Source: Hyphomicrobiales bacterium | Lineage (GTDB): Bacteria > Pseudomonadota > Alphaproteobacteria > Rhizobiales > Beijerinckiaceae | Assembly: GCA_947374125.1 (NCBI GenBank) | Contig: CANCAR010000140.1 | Coordinates: 1 to 7,119 of the forward strand | Reading direction: 5' to 3' | Length of the DNA stretch: 7,119 nucleotides | Translations under genes and position numbers: made by a program | In this document: positions 1 to 5,182 of the stretch, piece after piece | Layout: each line of letters begins with the position of its first letter | Position numbering within the stretch: position 1 is the first letter of the stretch | The notes under the pieces: model-generated | Told to the model about the DNA's origin: nothing | The model's database searches: none | What the model saw: only the letters and a program-made list of their open reading frames with translations

Positions 1-495
1 GAGGGCCTTTAAAATTTCAACGCGTTGTTGCAGGCCTACGGGGAGATCACCGACAATCGCGTCGGGATCAATCACCAAGCCATAATCGTGTGCAAGTTTT
101 GCGAGTGCTGCGCGCATCTGCGCTTCGCCTTTGGCGAGCATGGCGCCGCCTTCGGCTCCCAGCATGACATTGTCAATAACGCTCAAGGGTTCGACCAGCA
201 TGAAATGCTGATGCACCATGCCGATACCGACCGCGATCGCCTCTTTGGGCGAACGGATGCGGACTTGATTGCCGTGGATTTGGATGGTGCCAAGATCGGC
301 TTCGTAAAAGCCATAAAGGATCGACATCAGTGTCGATTTACCCGCGCCGTTTTCGCCGACGATTCCGTGCACGGAGCCGCTTGCGACGGTGAGGTTCACG
401 TTTTGATTGGCGCGGACCTCACCGAAGCGTTTATCAATTCCGGTTAGCGTAATGGCGGGCGCTTGGCCCGCCACCGGATCTGTTAGTCGGGGCAC
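1..495 (-). CDS. ABC transporter ATP-binding protein, nucleoside/sugar type (partial, runs off left edge)
   Basis: The first 165 codons of an ATPase that would energise uptake of the solute bound by the upstream BMP protein. The Walker A motif GENGAGKST lies at about residues 47-55, the Q-loop in GMVHQHFMLVEP with Gln at about 96, and the degenerate signature DLPVGLQQRVEILKAL at about 150-165. This form of signature is typical of the RbsA/YufO-like ATPases of sugar and nucleoside importers, which usually carry two ATPase domains; only part of the first is visible here. The start taken is GTG at 495-493, the only ATG/GTG/TTG codon between the in-frame stop near 543 and GTG at 474, so it overlaps the end of the BMP gene by 13 bases. 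GTG at 474-472 is the alternative. Neither has a strong ribosome binding site, so translational coupling is likely. Walker B and the remainder lie outside the window. Confidence 0.93.
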   Translation of the reverse strand, partial: MPRLTDPVAGQAPAITLTGIDKRFGEVRANQNVNLTVASGSVHGIVGENGAGKSTLMSILYGFYEADLGTIQIHGNQVRIRSPKEAIAVGIGMVHQHFMLVEPLSVIDNVMLGAEGGAMLAKGEAQMRAALAKLAHDYGLVIDPDAIVGDLPVGLQQRVEILKAL

Positions 496-1475
496 TTGCT
501 GTCTGACATGTAATCGTGAACGGTGATTTTGCCCGACGAGATATCAGCGCTCGCCGCATCCACAGCCGACTTCATATCCGCCGTGATGAGCGCCTTGTTG
601 TTGTCATCCAAGGCCCAACCGACGCCGTTTTCTTTGAGGCCGAGAACGCTGATGCCTGCCTTCCAGGTGCCGTCTTTCGCGGCTTGGAACGAGGCAATGG
701 TCGCGTTATCTACGCGCTTGAGCATGGAGGTGAGAACCTTACCGGGATGCATGCCGTTTTGGTTTGAATCAACGCCGATGCCGAGCTTGCCTGCGTCGGC
801 TGCGGCGCGAAGAACGCCAACGCCCGTGCCACCGGCTGCGTGGTAAACCACGTCAACACCACGATCGATTTGGGATTTGGTGAGTTCTGCGCCTTTCACA
901 GGGTCATTCCATGCCGCACCCGTGGTGCCAGTCATGTTTTGCAGGACTTCAGCCTTTGGATTGGCGTATTTCGCGCCCTGCACATAGCCGCAGGCAAAAC
1001 GACGGATCAGCGGAATATCCATGCCGCCGACAAAGCCGACTTTGCCCGATTTCGAGGCTTTGGCAGCCAAGAGACCAACGAGGAAGGAGCCTTCCTGCTC
1101 TTTAAACACCACGGATTGAACGTTTGGCGCGTCAACGACCATGTCTATGATCGTGAATTTCGTATCCGGGAATTCTTTCGCAACCTTCTCGACGGCAGAA
1201 GCCTGGCTAAAGCCGACGGCTAAAATTGGCGAGAAGCCATCTTTCGCAAAGCGGCGAAGCGCCTGCTCGCGCTGGGCATCGTTTTGGATTTCGAAATCGC
1301 GGAACTCAACGCCCGAGGATTTCTGGAAGGCTTCGGCCCCACGGAAAACGCCTTCATTGAAGGATTTATCAAATTTACCGCCAAGATCATACACAATCGC
1401 TGGCTTGATGGTGGCGGCGTGTGCAGCAAGCGTTAGGCCTGCCGTCATCATCGCGCCAAGAATAAATGAGCGCAT
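483..1475 (-). CDS. BMP family ABC transporter substrate-binding protein (nucleoside type)
   Basis: A periplasmic binding protein of the basic membrane protein (BMP/PnrA-like) family, 330 aa, whose characterised members bind purine nucleosides for ABC import. Residues 1-20 form a signal peptide: a short basic start, the hydrophobic stretch FILGAMMTAGLTLAA, then an A-H-A cleavage site. There is no lipobox cysteine, so it should be soluble in the periplasm. The mature protein opens with AIVYDLGGKFDKSFNEG (about 26-42), the family's N-terminal ligand-lobe motif, and later has VGFVGGMDIPLIRRFACGY and AAGGTGVGVL. The frame stays open upstream to 1586, but ATG at 1475-1473 is chosen because the signal peptide begins there and AAGAGGGG sits 7 bases upstream (1490-1483). 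The overlapping ATPase gene follows on the same strand. The exact ligand cannot be read from sequence; purine nucleoside is inferred from the family. Confidence 0.94.
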   Translation of the reverse strand: MRSFILGAMMTAGLTLAAHAATIKPAIVYDLGGKFDKSFNEGVFRGAEAFQKSSGVEFRDFEIQNDAQREQALRRFAKDGFSPILAVGFSQASAVEKVAKEFPDTKFTIIDMVVDAPNVQSVVFKEQEGSFLVGLLAAKASKSGKVGFVGGMDIPLIRRFACGYVQGAKYANPKAEVLQNMTGTTGAAWNDPVKGAELTKSQIDRGVDVVYHAAGGTGVGVLRAAADAGKLGIGVDSNQNGMHPGKVLTSMLKRVDNATIASFQAAKDGTWKAGISVLGLKENGVGWALDDNNKALITADMKSAVDAASADISSGKITVHDYMSDSKCPD

Positions 1476-1482
1476 GGAATAT

Positions 1483-1490
1483 CCCCTCTT
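1483..1490 (-). promoter_or_regulatory. Ribosome binding site of the BMP protein gene
   Basis: AAGAGGGG on the minus strand with 7 bases to the ATG at 1475. It decides the start in favour of the signal-peptide methionine over the longer open frame. Confidence 0.75.
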
Positions 1491-1500
1491 TATCGATCCT

Positions 1501-1518
1501 ACAGCCCGGCTAGGCTGT
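1501..1518 (-). repeat. Inverted repeat in the BMP gene leader (6-bp arms)
   Basis: ACAGCC, six bases CGGCTA, then GGCTGT: perfect 6-bp arms, 26 bases upstream of the BMP start codon. It could form an RNA hairpin just before the ribosome binding site or serve as a repressor operator. No T-tract follows, so it does not look like a terminator. Confidence 0.5.
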
Positions 1519-1534
1519 CTGAGCTTGAACATGA

Positions 1535-1554
1535 CACGGCGTGAGCGAGCCGTG
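1535..1554 (-). repeat. Second inverted repeat in the BMP/mgsA divergent region (6-bp arms)
   Basis: CACGGC, eight bases, GCCGTG: perfect 6-bp GC-rich arms, 16 bases beyond the first inverted repeat. It lies between the divergent BMP and mgsA genes. It may be a second leader hairpin or an operator for the transporter operon; the sequence alone does not decide. Confidence 0.45.
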
Positions 1555-1589
1555 AAGCCAATTTTTATGGCGGTTGTATTGCCCATGTG

Positions 1590-1643
1590 GATGCTTTCGA
1601 AAATTGTATCGGGGCATTATGGTGCCGTCGATGCATTCGAAAA
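1590..1643 (+). repeat. Near-perfect 14-bp direct repeat with 40-bp periodicity upstream of mgsA
   Basis: GATGCTTTCGAAAA at 1590-1603 and GATGCATTCGAAAA at 1630-1643 differ at one position, and each contains the palindrome TTCGAA. The start-to-start distance is exactly 40 bp, close to four helical turns. The second copy runs into the mgsA ribosome binding site. It could be a pair of regulator sites or a small local duplication. Confidence 0.55.
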
Positions 1644-1655
1644 GGACACACCGTT

Positions 1656-2039
1656 ATGGCCCGCTTCAAGCTTGCCCTCATCGCGCATGATCAGATGAAA
1701 AATCGCATGGTCGATTGGGCCGATAAGCACCGCGAAAACCTCGCGCTGTGCGATATTGTGGCCACCGGCACGACCGGCACGCGTATTTTAGAGCGTTGTC
1801 CCGAACTCACCATCGAACGCATGAAAAGTGGCCCTTTGGGTGGCGACCAGCAAATCGGCGCGCTGATTGCGGAAGGCAAAATCGATGGGCTGGTGTTTTT
1901 TGTCGATCCGTTGTCGCCCCATCCGCATGATGTGGATGTGAAGGCGCTCACCCGGCTGGCCTTGGTGTATGATATCCCGATGGCGTGCAACCCCGCGACG
2001 GCGGAACTGCTGGTGGCGGGGTATATGGCGACGCGGTGA
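1656..2039 (+). CDS. mgsA: Methylglyoxal synthase
   Basis: Cytoplasmic enzyme converting dihydroxyacetone phosphate to methylglyoxal and phosphate, a bypass of lower glycolysis that relieves phosphate limitation or sugar-phosphate stress. The 127-aa protein keeps the family's signature elements: ALIAHDQMK (His11, Asp12, Lys15), ATGTTGTRI (phosphate-binding, 36-44), SGPLGGDQQIGALIAEGKID (58-77) with Asp64 matching the catalytic Asp71 of the E. coli enzyme, and FFVDPLSPHPHDVDVKAL with Asp84, His91 and Asp94 matching E. coli Asp91, His98 and Asp101. It is shorter than E. coli MgsA (152 aa) because both ends are trimmed. ATG at 1656 is chosen over the frame opening at 1587 because AAAGGA (1641-1646) precedes it and homology begins there. 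It is divergent from the transporter operon. All active-site residues I can align are present. Confidence 0.96.
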   Translation: MARFKLALIAHDQMKNRMVDWADKHRENLALCDIVATGTTGTRILERCPELTIERMKSGPLGGDQQIGALIAEGKIDGLVFFVDPLSPHPHDVDVKALTRLALVYDIPMACNPATAELLVAGYMATR

Positions 2040-2117
2040 GGGGTTGTAGCAAAACCGCTTATCTTGCAATCGAACTAAACCTTATCTCTCCGCGTCCACT
2101 ATCCACGAAAATGACTT

Positions 2118-2137
2118 TTGGCATTGGGATGGCCAAT
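2118..2137. repeat. Inverted repeat between convergent mgsA and the HEPN gene
   Basis: TTGGC (2118-2122) pairs with GCCAA (2132-2136), and a competing inner pairing is ATTGG (2123-2127) with CCAAT (2133-2137). It lies in the 117-bp gap where two genes converge, so it might act as a weak bidirectional terminator. It lacks a clear T-run on either side, so the role is uncertain. Nothing else is recognisable in 2040-2156. Confidence 0.3.
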
Positions 2138-2156
2138 ATCAGCAAATACATTGCCG

Positions 2157-2568
2157 CTATCCCAGCGTTTGTTGCGCTACCACCATAGTCCGGATTGCGG
2201 CAACAAAAATCTCGGCCTTTTCGACGCACCATGCGGCGTCGGTGAGAGAGGGCGGCGTTGCGTCATAATCGGCAAGCAATCGTATATCCTGCACGCGGTT
2301 GAGCGCGCGCCCAAGATTTGCGTCGATCTGACCGCCAAGAACAAGCCTCTTCCCAAATTCGGCAATCAACATGTGATGCGTTTTGATAATCGCGTCCGAG
2401 GTTTCATAGCCTGTTATGAACAAAGCGGCGTGGGCCGCATCGTGCATCGCATAATAGGAGCGACTGCAAGCCCCCTCAGACTTGTTGCCTGCGAGAAGGA
2501 CGCGCCTCATCCAAAGCTCGCTCGGCCTTCTCCATATATCCAGCGGCAATAGAAGCGGCACCGATCAT
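2157..2568 (-). pseudogene. HEPN domain protein, partner of the MNT nucleotidyltransferase, broken by a frameshift
   Basis: HEPN proteins paired with MNT nucleotidyltransferases act as RNase toxins in TA modules. Here the gene is split over two frames. From ATG at 2568-2566, which overlaps the MNT stop as ATGA, the frame reads MIGAASIAAGYMEKAERALDEAR and then runs to a TGA at 2478-2476. From about 2500 the +1 frame carries the rest: LLAGNKSEGACSRSYYAM, then HDAAHAALF and onward to TAG at 2159-2157. Removing one base near 2497-2505 joins them into a 136-aa protein typical of the family. In the joined protein Arg36 and His42 fit the HEPN Rx4-6H pattern, and ADYD follows later. The longest single-frame reading starts at GTG 2561, but its first about 20 residues are out-of-frame text. 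Either the toxin is inactivated or the base is a sequencing error. Confidence 0.8.
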
Positions 2569-3065
2569 AGGCGCACGCCCTCCCGCTTGATCTTCGAGAT
2601 CAGCGCCTGATTGTTGAATCGCTCGGGTTCCTGAAATTCGTCTTCCCAAAAAGGCATGGCGTGAACAAGGATTCCCGTTTCCATCATGATATCGAAGCCA
2701 ACGCCACCAAGATCACGGACAATTTTGTAGCGATCGCCTTTTTCACCTTCGAGAATAAGTGCAAGATCGGCGTCGCTGTCGCGACTGTGGTCACCCCGCG
2801 CACGGCTGCCATAGAGAAGCGCGTCGATAATGGGATACTCCCCCTTAAGCCGCTTGAGAAAAGCCTGCACAGCGCGTTCTGTCTCACTGTCAATCATAGA
2901 TTTCGCGGGTTGGGGAGCAAGCTGATCAACCAGCTGTGACATCGAACTTGGATTGGCTCTCCCCTGCCGTCCGCCCGCAATAGGGTTGTTTTTATCAAAG
3001 CTCTTGATCTGCCCTGCCGCCATCTCGGTCGGTAGTGTGATCGTCATCCGTTCAATCTCAGACAT
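2565..3065 (-). CDS. MNT-type nucleotidyltransferase (antitoxin of an MNT-HEPN module) with an RHH-like N-terminal extension
   Basis: A minimal nucleotidyltransferase, 166 aa. In characterised HEPN-MNT systems this partner neutralises the HEPN RNase by transferring nucleotides to it. The core motif GSx10DxD is exact: Gly86-Ser87 in LLYGSRARGDHSRDSDADLAL, with Asp98 and Asp100 as the metal-binding pair. The N-terminus is odd: SEIERMTITLPTEMAA (residues 2-17) resembles the DNA-binding strand of ribbon-helix-helix (ParD-like) antitoxins and stops abruptly before the expected helices. A low-complexity linker follows, and the MNT domain starts at about residue 58. ATG at 3065 has GGAAG 7 bases upstream; Met42 (2942) and Met57 (2897) are possible starts for a bare MNT protein but have no well-placed ribosome binding site. 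The stop overlaps the HEPN start as ATGA, indicating one operon. Confidence 0.85.
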   Translation of the reverse strand: MSEIERMTITLPTEMAAGQIKSFDKNNPIAGGRQGRANPSSMSQLVDQLAPQPAKSMIDSETERAVQAFLKRLKGEYPIIDALLYGSRARGDHSRDSDADLALILEGEKGDRYKIVRDLGGVGFDIMMETGILVHAMPFWEDEFQEPERFNNQALISKIKREGVRL

Positions 3066-3339
3066 AAAATGACTTCCCGAAAGGACCTTCTCAAACCCAA
3101 CTTTATCATACTTAAAAGGATAGACGAGGTTATTTTGTAACCCTTCCCGACACGGAAGCCGCCTGTGAATAGTGCAAAAAGATCGAAGATTTTTTGTGAA
3201 AAAACTCTCTAAAACAAAAACTTAATGAAATGAGAGTGAGCTGTTTGTCTTTGTCTATTACGAAAACCAGGCACGATATCGCGATTATCGCTTATCTTTT
3301 GGACTCTGGCCGTCTACCAATGCTCGGGCTAGCCGTAAA
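3066..3339. other. AT-rich intergenic region between the MNT and mazF genes
   Basis: This 274-bp spacer is clearly richer in A and T than the flanking genes, notably at 3180-3225. It should contain the promoter of the MNT gene; on the minus strand TTACAA, 17 bases, TTTTAA is a weak candidate. CTTCCCGA occurs twice (3073-3080 and 3143-3150), the first overlapping the MNT ribosome binding site. A 6-bp A/T inverted repeat lies at 3190-3204. No convincing gene or gene fragment was found on either strand. Confidence 0.4.
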
Positions 3340-3669
3340 TCATACGATACTCAAAAACAGAGCAAGAGCGCGGTTGACGCGCAGCAGTAGCGCATCATCC
3401 GCCATACCAATCACGCCACCGACCTTGACTGTAGGAACAACGGTGATTTTGTCGATGGAGATTTGGGAGAGTTCGCGCAAACCGTTCTGAGGCGATGGCG
3501 CAACCTCTAACCGAAACTGGTCGGCATCGTCGCGCAGTGTCGTTGTCAGCGGGCAAATGACAACGGAGGGAAGCTCAGTGAACAAATTGCTTTGCACCAC
3601 AAGGGCGGGACGTGGCTTGCCATAATCGCCAACTGTTGCGACCGTCACAAACTGTCCTCGCTGGATCAT
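3340..3669 (-). CDS. mazF: MazF/PemK-family mRNA interferase toxin
   Basis: Toxin of a type II TA module; MazF/PemK proteins are sequence-specific endoribonucleases that cut mRNA. The 109-aa product has the family's opening MIQRGQFVTVATVGDYGKPRPALVV, with the conserved Arg20 in the GxxRPALV block, then VICPLTTTLRDD (about 37-48) holding the threonine region aligned with the E. coli MazF active site, and the C-terminal strand ISIDKITVVPTVKVGGVIG. The length is normal for the family and no lesion is seen. ATG at 3669 is chosen because it overlaps the antitoxin stop as ATGA and gives the usual short N-terminus; the in-frame ATG at 3681 adds only MAGA and lies deeper in the antitoxin gene. It is downstream of and coupled to the mazE-like gene. 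The cut site cannot be inferred. Confidence 0.93.
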   Translation of the reverse strand: MIQRGQFVTVATVGDYGKPRPALVVQSNLFTELPSVVICPLTTTLRDDADQFRLEVAPSPQNGLRELSQISIDKITVVPTVKVGGVIGMADDALLLRVNRALALFLSIV

Positions 3670-3896
3670 GGCTCCGGCCATTCATAGACAGCGGCGACAA
3701 AGCGCATGATTTCATCGCCCGCCGGATCGTGAGCGGCAACGGCACGCGCCTGTTTCCGGCAGGTTTCAGCAAAATCTGGTGTGCGTGTGTCGGGCACCCA
3801 AATTTGAACAGGCCGCAATCCAGCCGCCCGCATCCTCTGGCGATACGTCGCCATACGCTTAGGCGGTGAGACAGGGTTTTGCGTTGTGCGTGGCAT
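3666..3896 (-). CDS. mazE: MazE-like antitoxin
   Basis: Antitoxin of the pair, 76 aa, resembling the alphaproteobacterial MazE-like family (formerly DUF3018) rather than the AbrB-fold MazE of E. coli. Family-typical segments are RMATYRQRMRAAGLRPVQIWVPDTRTPDFAE (about 15-45), a predicted strand and helix for DNA binding and dimerisation, then a helical acidic tail ending VAAVYEWPEP that would wrap the toxin. The start ATG at 3896 has GGAGG 5 bases upstream (within 3901-3906). The stop overlaps the mazF ATG by four bases. Such antitoxins normally repress their own operon; the palindrome at 3912-3923 is the likely operator. The gene appears intact. Confidence 0.9.
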   Translation of the reverse strand: MPRTTQNPVSPPKRMATYRQRMRAAGLRPVQIWVPDTRTPDFAETCRKQARAVAAHDPAGDEIMRFVAAVYEWPEP

Positions 3897-3911
3897 AAGA
3901 ACCTCCGTTTC

Positions 3912-3923
3912 GTAACATGTTAC
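3912..3923. promoter_or_regulatory. Perfect 12-bp palindrome, candidate mazEF operator
   Basis: GTAACATGTTAC is a perfect palindrome 15 bp upstream of the mazE start, next to its ribosome binding site; ACATG recurs immediately after it. The position fits autorepression by the antitoxin or the MazEF complex. On the minus strand TACAAT (3955-3950) is a candidate -10 box upstream of it, but no good -35 is visible. Confidence 0.5.
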
Positions 3924-4037
3924 ATGAAAGGGAGGAGAGAGTCACGGAGATTGTAGCTTATTGAAAAACGAAAGAAGTTCGTGTGTCTCAAGGGAAGGCG
4001 GCTTCTGCAAAATTCTTAAATTACGGAACGCAATTCA

Positions 4038-4091
4038 TTAAGGCCAAATGACTTGACCTCTATAATCATATATATGATCATATGTACTATC
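4038..4091 (+). promoter_or_regulatory. Promoter with overlapping palindromes upstream of the 4106 gene
   Basis: TTAAGG (4038-4043), 17 bases, then a perfect TATAAT (4061-4066). Over and after the -10 box lie two overlapping perfect palindromes: ATCATATATATGAT (4065-4078) and ATATGATCATAT (4072-4083). This is a compact AT-rich operator, as expected for an autoregulated small operon. A second -35-like TTGACC lies at 4053-4058. The block from 4063 to 4091 resembles the leader at 4479-4503. Confidence 0.5.
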
Positions 4092-4105
4092 ACATCAAAT
4101 AACAT

Positions 4106-4414
4106 ATGGAGCTCCACGTGATTGGAGCGAACAAAGGTTTTAACCCTCGTGACGCTGTTTCACCTAAGGCGGATTGGCAGTTGATCGATGTGCTTCACGA
4201 GGGCGAACATTGGTCAATGGCAGTGGGCCGTTGGGACAAACGACCGGCCTTAGCGCAGCGATGGAACGGTAAAGAGGGCGCAAAAGGAAACCCGGTTTCT
4301 CATGGATTTCCAACATGGTTTGTTATGCCAGACGATACATACGGCCTTTTCCTTGAAAGCGAATTTATTCCCGAATTAAAACGCGCTTTTGTAAAAGATA
4401 TCCTTGGGCTGTGA
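4106..4414 (+). CDS. Small conserved-looking protein of unknown function
   Basis: I do not recognise a named domain. The 102-aa product is soluble, with no signal peptide or membrane segment, rich in tryptophan and charged residues. Its core WSMAVGRWDKRPALAQRWNG (about 37-56) followed by NPVSHGFPTWFVMP reads like a compact beta-rich domain, and the tail ELKRAFVKDILGL is helical. ATG at 4106 lacks a ribosome binding site; GTG at 4118 in the same frame has GGAG 6 bases upstream (4108-4111) and may be the true start, giving 98 aa. An in-frame ATG at 4082 leads only to a six-codon mini-ORF ending in TAA at 4100-4102. It lies in a TA cluster and shares its leader arrangement with the RHH antitoxin gene downstream. 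A role as a TA or regulatory partner is inference only. Confidence 0.75.
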   Translation: MELHVIGANKGFNPRDAVSPKADWQLIDVLHEGEHWSMAVGRWDKRPALAQRWNGKEGAKGNPVSHGFPTWFVMPDDTYGLFLESEFIPELKRAFVKDILGL

Positions 4415-4468
4415 GTCCAAGCACCGCGGCAAAATTATTAATTTTTCGTGGCTAGATTTTTTCTAAAT

Positions 4469-4489
4469 ATGCATGATGTAATCATACAT
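4469..4489. promoter_or_regulatory. 21-bp imperfect palindrome, candidate operator of the RHH antitoxin gene
   Basis: ATG-c-ATGAT-gta-ATCAT-a-CAT: the arms pair throughout except for one position each side. It lies 33 bp before the antitoxin reading frame, where ParD-type antitoxins normally bind to repress themselves. The surrounding 4415-4522 stretch is AT-rich, includes the odd palindrome AAAATTATTAATTTT at 4431-4445, and holds no other gene. Confidence 0.5.
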
Positions 4490-4522
4490 TCTCATATGCT
4501 ATCCCCAGAAAGAGCATAAGGC

Positions 4523-4798
4523 ATCCGCAACCCTAAGCCAATCAGCGTCACCCTGCCGCAGGACACGGCGGCAATTATCAAAACGAAAGTCACATCGGGC
4601 GAATATGCGAGTGAAAGCAAAGTCATTCGCAACGGACTCCGTGCGCGTCAAGCGCGCGAAGCGGCTCTCGAGAGCTGGCTAAGTAGCGATGTCGCCAAAA
4701 GCTTTGACAAATTCGCCGCCGATACGAGCAGCGGGATTCCATCTGGCGAGATTATGACTCGACTTCGTGCACCTTATCGCGAAAATGTGGCAAAATGA
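4523..4798 (+). pseudogene. ParD-like ribbon-helix-helix antitoxin lacking a conventional start codon; no toxin partner
   Basis: The frame 4523-4798 is uninterrupted for 91 codons and reads as an antitoxin: RNPKPISVTLPQDTAA is the RHH strand, SGEYASESKVIRNGLRARQAR the two helices, and IMTRLRAPYRENVAK the tail found in ParD-family antitoxins of alphaproteobacteria. Homologues begin with Met directly before a similar RxxKPISVTLP segment; here that codon is ATC (4523-4525). An in-frame TAA lies two codons upstream (4517-4519), and the only earlier ATG (4496) makes a 7-codon peptide ending at it. No in-frame ATG, GTG or TTG follows until near the end. AAGAG is 8 bases before the ATC. Either ATC is used as a rare start or a G-to-C change has silenced the gene. 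The ParE-type toxin expected after the stop is absent; only a 26-codon unrelated frame starts at 4795. Confidence 0.75.
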
Positions 4799-4834
4799 AA
4801 AAGCAGATGAAAGCGATAAAGCGCGGGCGCAGAA

Positions 4835-5182
4835 TTATGTCGGCAAAATCGTTGTCACCTGCAACGCATCCATAACTGCTTGCGGGTTACGACCAATCAC
4901 TTTGAGATAGGCTCTTGCAGCCGTGTCGGGTTCTTTGCGGCCTTGTTCCCAATCGCGCAGCGTGCCAAGCGGTATGTGAAAGCGTCCGGAAAATTCCTCT
5001 TGTGACAAACGAAGCGCGCGACGAATGACCTTCACCTGAGGCGTGCGCTTCATGCGGTTGAAATCTTCCTCCGTCAGGGGCGGATTATCGGGATCGCTCA
5101 ACGCTGCGGCGTGGCGCTCGGCATCGGTCATTGCATCAAAGCGGGTCCAGTCATGGATTGTCTTATCGGGTGTTGTGCTCAT
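4835..5182 (-). CDS. HTH (XRE-type) antitoxin of the brnT module
   Basis: A 115-aa antitoxin and probable autorepressor. Residues 29-45 (LSDPDNPPLTEEDFNRM) match the linker found in antitoxins of BrnT toxins, and residues 52-85 form an XRE-like helix-turn-helix: VIRRALRLSQEEFSGRFHIP and then LGTLRDWEQGRKEP. This differs from classical BrnA, whose C-terminus is an RHH-like domain; the HTH version is common in alphaproteobacteria. ATG at 5182 is chosen; the frame also allows TTG at 5200 but with no ribosome binding site. It overlaps the end of brnT by 20 bases, so the two are co-translated, toxin first, as is usual for brnTA. The stop at 4835 lies 36 bases from the converging RHH antitoxin gene, with no clear terminator between them. 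Confidence 0.88.
   Translation of the reverse strand: MSTTPDKTIHDWTRFDAMTDAERHAAALSDPDNPPLTEEDFNRMKRTPQVKVIRRALRLSQEEFSGRFHIPLGTLRDWEQGRKEPDTAARAYLKVIGRNPQAVMDALQVTTILPT

Noticed and set aside
25..447. 140-codon open frame on the plus strand
   Set aside because: It is the exact complement of the ABC ATPase, whose Walker A motif and Q-loop are plain on the minus strand.
1141..1698. 185-codon open frame on the plus strand crossing the BMP gene and the mgsA leader
   Set aside because: It is antisense to the BMP coding region and overlaps the mgsA start out of frame; no family resemblance.
2157..2561. HEPN gene read as intact from GTG 2561
   Set aside because: The first about 20 residues do not look like any HEPN N-terminus, while the ATG 2568 frame gives a proper one that overlaps the MNT stop; the frameshift explanation fits better.
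3190..3204. TTTTTT-GTG-AAAAAA inverted repeat as a terminator or structural RNA
   Set aside because: A six-pair A/T stem with a three-base loop is too weak, and such runs are expected in this AT-rich spacer.
3230..3490. 86-codon open frame on the plus strand
   Set aside because: More than half is antisense to mazF; the rest is spacer with no ribosome binding site or family likeness.
4795..4875. 26-codon frame starting ATGA at the end of the RHH antitoxin, as a ParE toxin remnant
   Set aside because: The overlap is where a toxin would start, but MKKQMKAIKRGRRIM does not resemble a ParE N-terminus and the frame runs into the HTH antitoxin gene on the other strand.
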